Part shown: positions 51,871-59,960 of the stretch, piece after piece
Numbering within the stretch: the stretch's first letter is position 1
Layout of the letters: the number at the start of each line of letters is the position of its first letter
Assembly: GCA_964559125.1 (NCBI GenBank)
Contig: CAZLGW010000001.1
Coordinates: 227,736 to 291,735 of the forward strand
Length of the DNA: 64,000 bases
Reading direction: 5' to 3'
From: Ravibacter sp964559125
GTDB lineage: Bacteria; Bacteroidota; Bacteroidia; Cytophagales; Spirosomataceae
The notes under the pieces: generated by a model
The model's input: only the letters and a program-made list of their open reading frames with translations
What the model was told of the DNA's origin: nothing
Database searches by the model: none
Program-made: the position numbers and the translations under genes

Positions 51871-52260
51871 CTAAAGTTTGTAGTCCCCCTCGGTGCCGTC
51901 CTCACCCGGAGGAGGGATGACGAGCCCGGAGAAGAGCTTATCCATTTTTTCCACGTACTCGAGGGTATCATCAAGATAAAGATATAATTCGGGAACGATG
52001 CGTAGCTGGTGACGTACGCGCAGCCCTAATTTCTGCCTGAGGAATTTACTGTTTTCTTTGAGCGTTTCCAGTACGCCTTCCTTTTTGCTGTCGGGCAGTA
52101 CGCTTATATAAGCGCGGGCGATGCTCAGATCAGGCGATACCTTTACGCCGGTCACCGTGATTAACGATCCGTTGAGCAGGTGCATAGCCTCTTTCTGGAA
52201 TATATCGCCCAGATCCTTCTGGATCTGGCGGCCTACTTTTTGTTGTCTTTTAGATTCCAT
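51871..52260 (-). CDS. rbfA: Ribosome-binding factor A
   Basis: 129 residues. Family features: KRQQKVGRQIQKDLGDIFQK at the start, LITVTGVKVSPDLSIARAYI, SVLPDSKKEGVLETLKENSK, FLRQKLGLRVRHQLRIVPEL and YLYLDDTLEYVEKMDKLF. RbfA is a KH-fold protein needed for maturation of the 30S subunit. It heads an operon rbfA - permease - M1 peptidase. Length is normal. A REP-like palindrome lies just upstream of the start. Confidence 0.95.
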   Translation of the reverse strand: MESKRQQKVGRQIQKDLGDIFQKEAMHLLNGSLITVTGVKVSPDLSIARAYISVLPDSKKEGVLETLKENSKFLRQKLGLRVRHQLRIVPELYLYLDDTLEYVEKMDKLFSGLVIPPPGEDGTEGDYKL

Positions 52261-52272
52261 GTCTCTTAGAAT

Positions 52273-52300
52273 CCCCGGGCTGCGCTACGCTTACCCGGGG
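52273..52300. repeat. REP-like palindrome upstream of rbfA
   Basis: CCCCGGG (52273-52279) is inverted as CCCGGGG (52294-52300) around CTGCGCTACGCTTA. The flank continues with ATGCATATGGTGCCCCCGCA. GC-rich palindromes of this style occur as dispersed intergenic repeats in Bacteroidota genomes. It lies between the divergent rbfA and 52417 genes, within the likely leader of rbfA. Confidence 0.6.
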
Positions 52301-52416
52301 TTATGCATATGGTGCCCCCGCAGGGCTGTGATTTGCAAATATCCGTACTTATTTTGTTAATGTTATGAGCCAGGGCGTATTTTCGCAGGTCAAAGCATTA
52401 AACGTATCAAAAGCCC

Positions 52417-53823
52417 TTGCTTTTCCTTTTCAGAAATACGAAGATATTTCAAATTGTCCTGCTGACGGCTTTTTTCCTCGCTCTCAGGTTGCCGGTTTAT
52501 TTGTCCGATGCACCTCTCCTGATTTCCGAGCTGGGATGGATGCTCACGGGGGAGCAATTGAGCAAAGGGTTTATGCTATATCGTGACATCTGGGAGAATA
52601 TCAGCGTGCTTTCGGGAATGGTCTACTGGGGGCTGGATGCGCTGTTTGGCAGGTCGCAGACAGCTTATCATATAGCAGCATGCGCGATAGGCTTATTCCA
52701 GGTGCTCTATTTCAACTATCTCTGCAACAGCCGGGACTTTTTTCCCGAGCCGACGAGTATTCCGGGTTTGGTATATGCCGTTTTGCTCAACCTGTCTTTC
52801 GACATGTTCACCTTATCACCGATGCTGATGGCTACCAGCTTTCTGCTGTTGGCCATAGGAGTGATAGCCAGGATGATCGACCGGCCGGAGGTGTCTGACG
52901 AAATTTTCGAAGCAGGTATTTATATAGGAATTGCAACCCTTTTTTACCTTCCTTCCGCAGTATTCTATATCTGGGCTTTCCTGATGATGATACTTTACAC
53001 GGGGGCTACGTTCAGGCACCATATGATCGGGCTGTTCGGATCTGGATTCCCGCTTTTAATGGTGGCGCTCATTTTTTTTCTGAATAATGCTATTGAAAGC
53101 CTCAATCGCAGCCTTTTTACTACTGCTATACAGATAGACAACCTTGAAATATCCGAACTATTCCCTTTCTTGGTATATATGCTGTTCTCCATCGGGTTGG
53201 GTATAGCGGGTTTTCTGAAGCTATTCGGATATAATCGTTTCACGCATTACCAGACCAGGATACAACAGGTAATGGCTTTCTGGTTTATCCTGTCGGCGTT
53301 TACCATTATTTTTATGGATAGCCTGGCTCCGATGAATTTCCTGGTCTTTCTGCCCGCAGTAGCCTATTTCGTAAGCTGGTTTTTCCTGAGCTTCCGGAAT
53401 GCGGCCCGTGCCGAGGGAATTTTCATGGCCTACTTTTTATTTTCAGCCTTCATTCTTTACCAGGACTTTTTTGGCTTCATACCTGGTCTGAAGACCGGTA
53501 CCCTGGAAAAAAGGATAGCGAAAGCCGCGCTTCTGCCTGAGGAGATCGATGGAAAAAAAATACTGGTACTGGGAGAAGATGAAGGAGAATATCTCAACAA
53601 TTTTGCAGCAACTCCTTACCTCAACTGGTCATTATCAGCCTATGATTTTGAAAACCTCGATAGCTTCGAGAGTGTAATCCATATCTATAATAACTTCGAA
53701 AAAGATCCCCCGGAATTTGTGATCGACAAAGAGGAAGTGATGCCGAAGTTGTTCGAACGCATACCAAGGCTCAAAAAGGAGTACAGGGCCACAAAATGGA
53801 GAAACATTTACCAGCGGATCTGA
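52417..53823 (+). CDS. Polytopic membrane protein, GT-C-like start
   Basis: 468 residues from a TTG start (no in-frame ATG exists before the conserved N-terminal region, and a stop lies at 52399). About ten membrane segments are predicted across ~10-380, followed by a ~80-residue soluble C-terminus (KILVLGEDEGEYLNNFAATP, FERIPRLKKEYRATKWRNIY). The N-terminal loop ELGWMLTGEQLSKGFMLYRD and IWENISVLSGMVYWGLDALF resembles the first periplasmic loop of dolichyl-phosphomannose-type (GT-C) glycosyltransferases, though the usual Asp-Glu catalytic pair is not obvious. Function unknown; it may handle lipid-linked sugar. Confidence 0.75.
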   Translation: MLFLFRNTKIFQIVLLTAFFLALRLPVYLSDAPLLISELGWMLTGEQLSKGFMLYRDIWENISVLSGMVYWGLDALFGRSQTAYHIAACAIGLFQVLYFNYLCNSRDFFPEPTSIPGLVYAVLLNLSFDMFTLSPMLMATSFLLLAIGVIARMIDRPEVSDEIFEAGIYIGIATLFYLPSAVFYIWAFLMMILYTGATFRHHMIGLFGSGFPLLMVALIFFLNNAIESLNRSLFTTAIQIDNLEISELFPFLVYMLFSIGLGIAGFLKLFGYNRFTHYQTRIQQVMAFWFILSAFTIIFMDSLAPMNFLVFLPAVAYFVSWFFLSFRNAARAEGIFMAYFLFSAFILYQDFFGFIPGLKTGTLEKRIAKAALLPEEIDGKKILVLGEDEGEYLNNFAATPYLNWSLSAYDFENLDSFESVIHIYNNFEKDPPEFVIDKEEVMPKLFERIPRLKKEYRATKWRNIYQRI

Positions 53824-53941
53824 GCGCCCTGCCTGTAATCCCCCTTTTTCTTCAGAAGAATAAGGAGAAACCTTCAATTATCGTGCTTTTAGTACAAACT
53901 TTCTCTGATTACTAGTCAAAATACGATTAACTGTAAGGCCG

Positions 53942-55306
53942 ATGGCACACATTCCTCTTCCTTCTTCCGGCAAGCCCGGATCCGATCCTGGTAACGGCGC
54001 GAAATATGGTCTCGCTATGGCGCTTGTCACAAGCCTGTTTTTTCTCTGGGGCCTGGCCAATTCCCTTAACGGTACCCTGATCAAACACTTTCAGACAGCA
54101 TTGAACCTCAATCGCGGACAGGCAGGGTTTGTCGATTCGGCATTTTATATCGGGTATTTCCTGATGGCTGTTCCGGCGGGGCTCTTTATGGCAAAAAGCG
54201 GCTTCAAGAAGGGTATCCTGGCCGGGTTGATCCTCTACGCGCTGGGAGGAATCCTGTTTTACCCGGCCGCAGAAATGCGCTCCTACGGTTTCTTTCTTTT
54301 TGCCCTGTTTACGATAGCCTGCGGCCTCGCTTTCCTGGAAACGGCGGCCAACCCGTACGTGACCATCCTCGGGGATCCGGCAAAAGCGGCTAACCGCATT
54401 AATTTCGCCCAATCATTCAACGGGCTGAGCATTATAATGGGACCTCTTATCGGCGGGCTTTTTATTTTTTCAGACAAGGCATATACCAATGAAGAACTGG
54501 CGGCTATGCCTTTTGCGGAAGCAGAGGTGATCAGGATGCACGAAGCACAATCGGTGCAGACGCCCTACCTGATCATCGCCGGCGCTGTGATCCTGGTTGC
54601 CTTGTTATTCGCACTGACCAAAATGCCGGAACCCGTGGCCGAAAGCGAAACAGACGAAGCGGACGGATCGGGGGGAATAGGCGCCCTGCTCAGGAAACGT
54701 CATCTGGTGCTTGGCGTATTGGCGCAGTTCTTTTATGTCGGGGCTCAGGCGGCTTTGTGGGGGTATTTTGTAGACTATAAAATGCTGCTTTCTCCCGACC
54801 AGGACCTTGGAATCGCCATCGGTTTCGGGAAATTAATGGCATCTCTTACCGGTGGTAACCCCGAGATGTCGCCTGTGCAGATTGCCAGTTTTCATGCATC
54901 ATTCGCTTTGATCATATTTATGATCGGCCGCTTCGCGGGTACTGCCCTGATGAACAGGTACCGCTCCCAGGATCTGCTCGCCGTGTATGCGTTGGCCTGT
55001 GCCGTATTGCTCGGTATCGGCATGGTTACGGAGGGGCTGACTGCCGTCCTGGCGATTATGGCTGTCTATTTCTTTATGTCGATTATGTTTCCTACTATTT
55101 TCGCGCTGGCTACCCAAGGCTTGGGAAGGCAAATGAAGCTGGGTGCTTCACTGGTCATTATGGCAATTGTCGGGGGAGCCATTATCGCGCCCCTTACGGG
55201 TTATGTGTCGAAGATCAATATGCAGGTTTCACTCCTGGTGCCGATCGCGTGTTTTTTGTTTGTAGGTTATTATGCGGTTTGGGGCAGCAAGGTAAAACAG
55301 GGCTGA
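53942..55306 (+). CDS. fucP: FucP-like sugar/H+ symporter (MFS)
   Basis: 454 residues, 12 membrane segments. Hallmarks of the FucP (L-fucose permease) group are LVTSLFFLWGLANSLNGTLI, KHFQTALNLNRGQAGFVDSA, FYIGYFLMAVPAGLFMAKSG, CGLAFLETAANPYVTILGDP and RINFAQSFNGLSIIMGPLIG. Transport substrate is L-fucose or a related hexose (family knowledge). The next gene encodes a DUF718-type mutarotase, in keeping with L-fucose or L-rhamnose uptake. Start MAHIPLPSSG at 53942 is the first ATG of the frame. Followed by the mutarotase gene after 70 bases. Confidence 0.9.
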   Translation: MAHIPLPSSGKPGSDPGNGAKYGLAMALVTSLFFLWGLANSLNGTLIKHFQTALNLNRGQAGFVDSAFYIGYFLMAVPAGLFMAKSGFKKGILAGLILYALGGILFYPAAEMRSYGFFLFALFTIACGLAFLETAANPYVTILGDPAKAANRINFAQSFNGLSIIMGPLIGGLFIFSDKAYTNEELAAMPFAEAEVIRMHEAQSVQTPYLIIAGAVILVALLFALTKMPEPVAESETDEADGSGGIGALLRKRHLVLGVLAQFFYVGAQAALWGYFVDYKMLLSPDQDLGIAIGFGKLMASLTGGNPEMSPVQIASFHASFALIIFMIGRFAGTALMNRYRSQDLLAVYALACAVLLGIGMVTEGLTAVLAIMAVYFFMSIMFPTIFALATQGLGRQMKLGASLVIMAIVGGAIIAPLTGYVSKINMQVSLLVPIACFLFVGYYAVWGSKVKQG

Positions 55307-55376
55307 ATATCCTAATGCTGTTCGGGTTAATTTCGTAATTTTATGTATCTCTACTGATACTTGATGGCCGTTACCT

Positions 55377-55724
55377 ATGAACAACAGGTATTTTTTTGCA
55401 CTCGATATTAATGATAGTCCGGAGCTCATAGCAGAATACGAAGAAATACACCGGAATGTCTGGCCCGAGATACTGAAAAGCATTACAGATTCGGGAATTA
55501 CGCAGATGCAGATATGCAGGGCGGGCAACCGGCTGGTAATGCTCATGGAAACCGATGATACGTTTTCGTTTGAAAGAAAAGCGATGATGGACGCAAATAA
55601 CCCGGTGGTACACGAATGGGAGCTGCTCATGTGGAAATACCAGAAGGCTATACCTGTGGCTAAAGAAGGCGAGAAGTGGGTGCTTATGGATAAAATTTTC
55701 GACTTGCAGGAAAGTATGGTATAG
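55377..55724 (+). CDS. L-rhamnose/L-fucose mutarotase (DUF718 family)
   Basis: 115 residues. Family features: RYFFALDINDSPELIAEYEE, IHRNVWPEILKSITDSGITQ (catalytic-type His in HRNVWPEI), MQICRAGNRLVMLMETDDTF and HEWELLMWKYQKAIPVAKEG, KWVLMDKIFDL. The family interconverts anomers of L-rhamnose or L-fucose in the cytoplasm. Next to a FucP-like transporter the substrate is most likely L-fucose. Length is usual for the family (~105-115). Confidence 0.93.
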   Translation: MNNRYFFALDINDSPELIAEYEEIHRNVWPEILKSITDSGITQMQICRAGNRLVMLMETDDTFSFERKAMMDANNPVVHEWELLMWKYQKAIPVAKEGEKWVLMDKIFDLQESMV

Positions 55725-55748
55725 TAAGCCCGTGAAGAATCTCCTATT

Positions 55749-56531
55749 TTGAAGAAGTTAGTTCAGATCGTATTTCTTTTGGCCGGCCTGATCGCGCTTA
55801 CAGGATCGTCGGAAGTAGCTCCCGTTTCAATCAGGGTTTTGAGCTTTAACATCAGGCATGGGGAAGATAATTTCGGTGAGTCGAACCTGCGTACTGTTGT
55901 GCAGCTTATTAAAGAATATAAACCACATGTGGTAGCTCTCAAGGGCGTCGACAGCCTGGTACACGAAGGAAAGCTGCGGTATCATGTAAGGCAGATCGCG
56001 CTTCAGACCAATATGTTTTATGTGTATGGCGCATCCGACCCGACAGAAGGAGGTACACAGGGAGTTGGACTGCTTTCGGTCAGGCCTTTTGAAAAGACGC
56101 AGAAAATAGGCTTGCCCAGCAGGCCGGGGACAGCGCCGCGTATGCTGCTTTGCGGGCTGATACGGGAGTCGGAGAAGCTTACTTTCAGGTTTTGCAATAC
56201 GCAGCTCGACTACACTTCTGCGATGGATCGTGGATTGCAGTCCGCTTATGTCAACCAGTTGCTTGGAGAGAGTATCCAACCTGTCGTCCTGGCAATGGAC
56301 ATGGGCGTAAGGCCGACTGAGCAGCCTTATTTTTCATTCAGGAAAAACTGGTTTGATGCTGCCCGGGGATCGCAGCTTTCCACCAGGGTGGAAGGATTGC
56401 CAGGAGAAAGAATGGATTACATATTTATACAGGAACAAAAAAGAGTGAGGGTGGGGACATACAAGCTGATCAGGGATTATCCCGATGCGTCAAGCCATTA
56501 CCCCATTCTGGCAACTATCGAATTTTTATAA
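55749..56531 (+). CDS. Degenerate endonuclease/exonuclease/phosphatase (EEP) fold protein
   Basis: 260 residues from a TTG start (MKKLVQIVFLLAGLIALTGS is a signal peptide). The EEP fold is recognisable by VLSFNIRHGEDNFGESNLRT, RMDYIFIQEQKRVRVGTYKL and the end SSHYPILATIEF. The catalytic residues are replaced: the QE(V/I)D motif reads LKGVD (Glu to Gly66), THLD reads TQLD (His to Gln152), GD(F/L)N reads MDMG (183-186, Asn lost), and the SDH motif reads SSH (Asp to Ser249). So it is probably a non-catalytic member. It lies between the mutarotase and the alpha-hydroxyacid oxidase genes; role unknown. Confidence 0.78.
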   Translation: MKKLVQIVFLLAGLIALTGSSEVAPVSIRVLSFNIRHGEDNFGESNLRTVVQLIKEYKPHVVALKGVDSLVHEGKLRYHVRQIALQTNMFYVYGASDPTEGGTQGVGLLSVRPFEKTQKIGLPSRPGTAPRMLLCGLIRESEKLTFRFCNTQLDYTSAMDRGLQSAYVNQLLGESIQPVVLAMDMGVRPTEQPYFSFRKNWFDAARGSQLSTRVEGLPGERMDYIFIQEQKRVRVGTYKLIRDYPDASSHYPILATIEFL

Positions 56532-56569
56532 GAATTTTAGATGTTTTGCAGGATATCCTTAACTAAACA

Positions 56570-57727
56570 ATGAGCAAACCTACTTTTAAATACAACACCC
56601 GGTATCCTTCCGTAGCAGACCTGAAACGCAGGGCCAAAAGACGTATCCCGAAGTTTGCCTTCGATTATCTCGAAGGCGGCTGTAACGAAGAGCTGAATCT
56701 CTGGCGCAACGAATACGATTTCAAGGATGTACACCTGATGCCCCATTATCTCAGGAAGCATAACGGGGTGGATATGTCGGCCGAGCTGTTCGGCAAGCGC
56801 TATGACGCTCCTTTCGGCATATCGCCCATCGGGCTGCAGGGCCTGATTTGGCCCAATTCACCGGAAATACTGGCCAAAGCGGCATTCAAACATAATATCC
56901 CGTATATTCTGAGCACGGTTTCGACGGCCAGTATAGAGCGGATTTCAGAGGTGACCGAGGGGAATGCCTGGTTCCAGTTGTATCACCCGACAGAGAACAG
57001 GCTTCGCGACGATATCCTGAGACGTCTCCGGGAAAGCGGGTACGATGTGCTGGTGGTACTCGTCGATGTACCCTCCTTCGGTTTGCGCTACCGCGAAATA
57101 AAGGCGGGACTGTCGATGCCTCCTAAAATTACTATCGATAATTTCATCCAGGCTGCACTTTGCCCCGAGTGGGGAATCAAAACCCTGGTGCATGGTATCC
57201 CGAACTTCGCCACCCTGAAGCCTTACATGACCGGTGACCTGGATATCAAGCAGTTGGGTAAATTTATGAATGCGACCTTCACAGGCAGGGTAGACGGAGA
57301 CAAGATCGCCGCTATACGTGACCTGTGGAAAGGGAAGCTGGTGATCAAAGGCGTGGTGAGCGAGGAAGATGCGGAGAAGGTAGTGGAGATTGGCGCAGAC
57401 GGTATCATCGTCTCCAATCACGGTGGACGCCAGATAGATGCCGGAGAGTCGACGATCAAGCCTCTGAAGGGACTGGCCGATAAGTTTGGCGATAAACTGA
57501 AAGTTATGATCGACAGCGGTCTGCGGTCGGGTGTGGATATCGGCAGGTCAATGGCCTGCGGCGCCGACTTTACTTTTATGGGGCGTCCGTTTATGTATGG
57601 GGTAGGGGCTTTGGGCGATGAAGGCGGCGACCATACCATCACCATGTTTAAGGCGCAGCTTTACCAGGTCATGGAGCAGGTATGCTGTGAAAAGCTCTCC
57701 GACTTCCCGTCGACGCTGATACGGTAA
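56570..57727 (+). CDS. lldD: FMN-dependent alpha-hydroxyacid oxidase (lactate dehydrogenase-like)
   Basis: 385 residues. Signature elements of the family: KRRIPKFAFDYLEGGCNEEL (start), PFGISPIGLQGLIWPNSPEI, STVSTASIERISEVTEGNAW, FQLYHPTENR, LVVLVDVPSFGLRYREIKAG, LVIKGVVSEEDAEKVVEIGA (active-site Lys in VIKG), SNHGGRQIDAGESTI (catalytic His-Gly-Gly-Arg) and FMGRPFMYGV. It oxidises L-lactate or glycolate-like acids with FMN in the cytoplasm or at the membrane. With FucP and a mutarotase in front, L-lactate from L-fucose breakdown is a natural substrate (inference). Its stop abuts a perfect 16-base inverted repeat. Confidence 0.94.
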   Translation: MSKPTFKYNTRYPSVADLKRRAKRRIPKFAFDYLEGGCNEELNLWRNEYDFKDVHLMPHYLRKHNGVDMSAELFGKRYDAPFGISPIGLQGLIWPNSPEILAKAAFKHNIPYILSTVSTASIERISEVTEGNAWFQLYHPTENRLRDDILRRLRESGYDVLVVLVDVPSFGLRYREIKAGLSMPPKITIDNFIQAALCPEWGIKTLVHGIPNFATLKPYMTGDLDIKQLGKFMNATFTGRVDGDKIAAIRDLWKGKLVIKGVVSEEDAEKVVEIGADGIIVSNHGGRQIDAGESTIKPLKGLADKFGDKLKVMIDSGLRSGVDIGRSMACGADFTFMGRPFMYGVGALGDEGGDHTITMFKAQLYQVMEQVCCEKLSDFPSTLIR

Positions 57728-57767
57728 CGTATGTAGAGACGCAAGGCCTTACGTCTCTACATACGTT
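57726..57767. repeat. Perfect 16-base hairpin from stop codon to stop codon
   Basis: AACGTATGTAGAGACG (57726-57741) is perfectly inverted as CGTCTCTACATACGTT (57752-57767) around CAAGGCCTTA. The left arm contains the last two bases of the alpha-hydroxyacid oxidase stop; the right arm contains the stop of the convergent NamZ-like gene. It can act as a bidirectional terminator. 'GTAGAGACG...CGTCTCTAC' has the form of a dispersed palindromic repeat. Confidence 0.85.
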
Positions 57768-58965
57768 ATTCGTATAACAGGTATTTCTTACGCATTTCCT
57801 TGTACTGCGACAGCGCAGGCTCCCAGGTAGCGCGTATTTCTTCTTCCGATTTGCCGGCTGCGATCTGGTGGCGGAACTGAGCGTTGCCTGCAAGTCCGTC
57901 AATATTGCCGATCTGGTTGCTCTGCGAGCGGTCAAAAAAGCGCTCTTTATCGGGATATGCTTTATACAGCTCGATCATCCACTGCAGGTTGATACGTTTG
58001 GTCTTACGGAGCTCGGCTATATCATAATCGCGAAGATCGAGCCCGTAGCAAACCTGGTTCATGTGCAGGGGCGTCTCGCTCATACCGGGAATAGCGACCG
58101 GCGTATAGGAAAATGAATACTTCCCTTTCAGCTTAGGGCTGCCCAGGATGGTGAAGGGGAAATGGGTGCCCCGGCCGTGGTTGAGGATGGTGCCCTCGAA
58201 AAGGCAGGTCGAAGGATAAAGGAGAATGCTTTGCTGGGTATTAAGATTGGGAGAAGGCTTAACGGGCAGGGTATATTCCATGTCGTGGGAATAGTTCTTT
58301 ACCGGGATGATTTTCAGTTTGCAGGTCTTTTTACCGGGTAGCCAGCCTTCGCCGTTGATCATCTGTGCAAACTCCGCGATGGTCATTCCGTGGGCAATCG
58401 GTACGGGGAACTGCCCTATACCCGACTTGAGCTTCATATCCAGCACGGGACCGTCGACAAAATAGCCGTTGGGATTGGGCCGGTCGAGGATCAGCAGCTC
58501 TTTCCCATGCTCGGCGCAGGCTTCCATAACGTCGCGCAGTACGTTGATGTAGGTATAAAACCGGCAGCCTACGTCCTGTACGTCGAAAATAACGAGGTCG
58601 ACGTCGGCGAGGTCTGCGGCCGAGGGTTTTCTTTTGCTACCGTAAAGGGAAATAATATCAATGCCCGTATCGGGGTCTTTCTCATCGGATACCTTGATCC
58701 CCGCACTGGCGCGTCCGCGGAAGCCATGCTCGGGTCCGAAGGCTTTTACGATGCTGATCCCACGGCTGAGAAGACTGTCAACAAGGTGCTTTGAGCCGAT
58801 CACCGTAGTCGGATTGGCCAGTATAGCGATGCGTTTATTTTTAAGGTAGCCGATATACTGCTCCGTTTGCTCGGCGCCGGTACGGATGGGAGCTGAGGGG
58901 CTATTCAAAGCCACCAGACAGGTTAAGGTAAAAAGAGCACTGATAGTAACGAAGAAAACTCTCAT
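57766..58965 (-). CDS. DUF1343 / NamZ-like exo-beta-N-acetylmuramidase
   Basis: 399 residues, signal peptide ~1-20 (MRVFFVTISALFTLTCLVAL). Family segments: KNKRIAILANPTTVIGSKHL, VDSLLSRGISIVKAFGPEHG (catalytic Glu-His-Gly region), FRGRASAGIKVSDEKDPDTG, VDLVIFDVQDVGCRFYTYIN, KELLILDRPNPNGYFVDGPV and HGMTIAEFAQMINGEGW. NamZ-type enzymes release N-acetylmuramic acid from the non-reducing end of peptidoglycan fragments, so recycling of cell-wall material is likely. It follows the lipoprotein gene by 2 bases and converges with the alpha-hydroxyacid oxidase gene across the hairpin. Confidence 0.9.
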   Translation of the reverse strand: MRVFFVTISALFTLTCLVALNSPSAPIRTGAEQTEQYIGYLKNKRIAILANPTTVIGSKHLVDSLLSRGISIVKAFGPEHGFRGRASAGIKVSDEKDPDTGIDIISLYGSKRKPSAADLADVDLVIFDVQDVGCRFYTYINVLRDVMEACAEHGKELLILDRPNPNGYFVDGPVLDMKLKSGIGQFPVPIAHGMTIAEFAQMINGEGWLPGKKTCKLKIIPVKNYSHDMEYTLPVKPSPNLNTQQSILLYPSTCLFEGTILNHGRGTHFPFTILGSPKLKGKYSFSYTPVAIPGMSETPLHMNQVCYGLDLRDYDIAELRKTKRINLQWMIELYKAYPDKERFFDRSQSNQIGNIDGLAGNAQFRHQIAAGKSEEEIRATWEPALSQYKEMRKKYLLYE

Positions 58966-58967
58966 CC

Positions 58968-59495
58968 TTAGAATTCGTCAAAAATAGGTACGCTGATAGA
59001 GTCCGTTTCTATTACATTACTTTCCCTGAGTTGACGATCACGTATCTTGACGACGAATTTCAGAGGTGTTTCTTTCTGGCCGGAGCCAAGTGCAAAATCA
59101 ATGTCATAATCCAGCTTTCCCCGGATCGGTCCGCGGACTCCGTCGGTTTTCAGATAGGGAAAAGCCAGGTAGTCGAGCGCAGTGAGCTCAAGCCTTTCCC
59201 ACCTTTCATTTACGAACCTGAATACCTGGACGTGATAGTTCCCCCAGCCACCGTTACTCAAAAGGTACTGTTTTCTTTCCTCAGACTGGATATCTTCGCC
59301 CAGATCGCCGTCGCCATCTTCAAAAGATAATGTGATCCTGACGAGTTTAATGGGATTCCCCAGCCTGTCATGTGAATCAAATCTGTCGATCCCCACAAAC
59401 TCGATGGCCGGCGTCGGGTCATATTTCGGAATATCGACACAGCTTCCGGTCAGCAACATGACCCCGATAAACAGTAAGGATCCCGCAATACGCAT
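58968..59495 (-). CDS. Small lipoprotein of unknown function
   Basis: 175 residues from ATG 59495 (MRIAGSLLFIGVMLLTGSC), lipidation Cys19. The frame is open to 59528 but a TACTTTTG -7 box at 59526-59533 lies over that start, so transcription would begin downstream of it and 59495 is the better choice. The body is beta-rich: AIEFVGIDRFDSHDRLGNPI, ITLSFEDGDGDLGE (a Ca-binding-like D-G-D-G-D motif), and KTDGVRGPIRGKLDYDIDFA. It resembles the small 'DGDGDLG' lipoproteins common in Bacteroidota, whose role is unknown. The gene ends 2 bases before the NamZ-like gene. Confidence 0.8.
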   Translation of the reverse strand: MRIAGSLLFIGVMLLTGSCVDIPKYDPTPAIEFVGIDRFDSHDRLGNPIKLVRITLSFEDGDGDLGEDIQSEERKQYLLSNGGWGNYHVQVFRFVNERWERLELTALDYLAFPYLKTDGVRGPIRGKLDYDIDFALGSGQKETPLKFVVKIRDRQLRESNVIETDSISVPIFDEF

Positions 59496-59525
59496 AAAGG
59501 AATGGTTTGGTTTGCTGTAATTTAT

Positions 59526-59533
59526 CAAAAGTA
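59526..59533 (-). promoter_or_regulatory. Candidate -7 box for the lipoprotein/NamZ operon
   Basis: TACTTTTG on the minus strand matches TAnnTTTG and lies 31 bases before ATG 59495. It argues against use of the longer start at 59528. Confidence 0.45.
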
Positions 59534-59643
59534 CGATTTTTACCCGGAAAATATTGTATGAAAAGTGAACCTTACTTTTCTGATAACCGAACGCCGTCAG
59601 GTCTGAGCCTGAAGTAGGAGGAGTTTTATAGTGAAATATTTGC

Positions 59644-59651
59644 TACATTTG
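59644..59651 (+). promoter_or_regulatory. Candidate -7 box for the MntA-HepT pair
   Basis: TACATTTG on the plus strand matches TAnnTTTG. It ends only 6 bases before ATG 59658, so the mRNA would be nearly leaderless; it also rules out the GTG at 59631 as a start if it is the real promoter. Confidence 0.4.
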
Positions 59652-59657
59652 CTTACT

Positions 59658-59960
59658 ATGACTGTATTATCTGTTCATATTGACCAAATAAAAAAAGCCT
59701 GTACAGCAAACAAGGTAAAAACCCTTTTTGCCTTTGGCTCCGCGACCAATGACAAGTTTAAGACTGACAGTGATATTGACCTTGTAGTTGATATTGCAGA
59801 GTCAGACCCTCTTGCATATTCGGACAACTATTTTAGCTTGAAGGAACAGCTTGAAAATATATTTAACAGGCGTATTGACCTTTTAGAGCAGAAGGCTATT
59901 AGAAACCCTTTCCTGATGAAGGAAATTGAGAAGACCAAAGTTCTTATCTATGGAACATGA
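59658..59960 (+). CDS. mntA: MntA-type nucleotidyltransferase antitoxin
   Basis: 100 residues from ATG 59658; a GTG at 59631 would add nine. The minimal nucleotidyltransferase motif is exact: LFAFGSATNDKFKTDSDIDL gives G27-S28-x10-D39-x-D41. KEQLENIFNRRIDLLEQKAI follows and supplies the usual third acidic residue (RIDLL). MNT antitoxins inactivate the partner HEPN toxin by AMPylating a tyrosine. The gene overlaps the HEPN gene by 11 bases. Confidence 0.9.
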   Translation: MTVLSVHIDQIKKACTANKVKTLFAFGSATNDKFKTDSDIDLVVDIAESDPLAYSDNYFSLKEQLENIFNRRIDLLEQKAIRNPFLMKEIEKTKVLIYGT

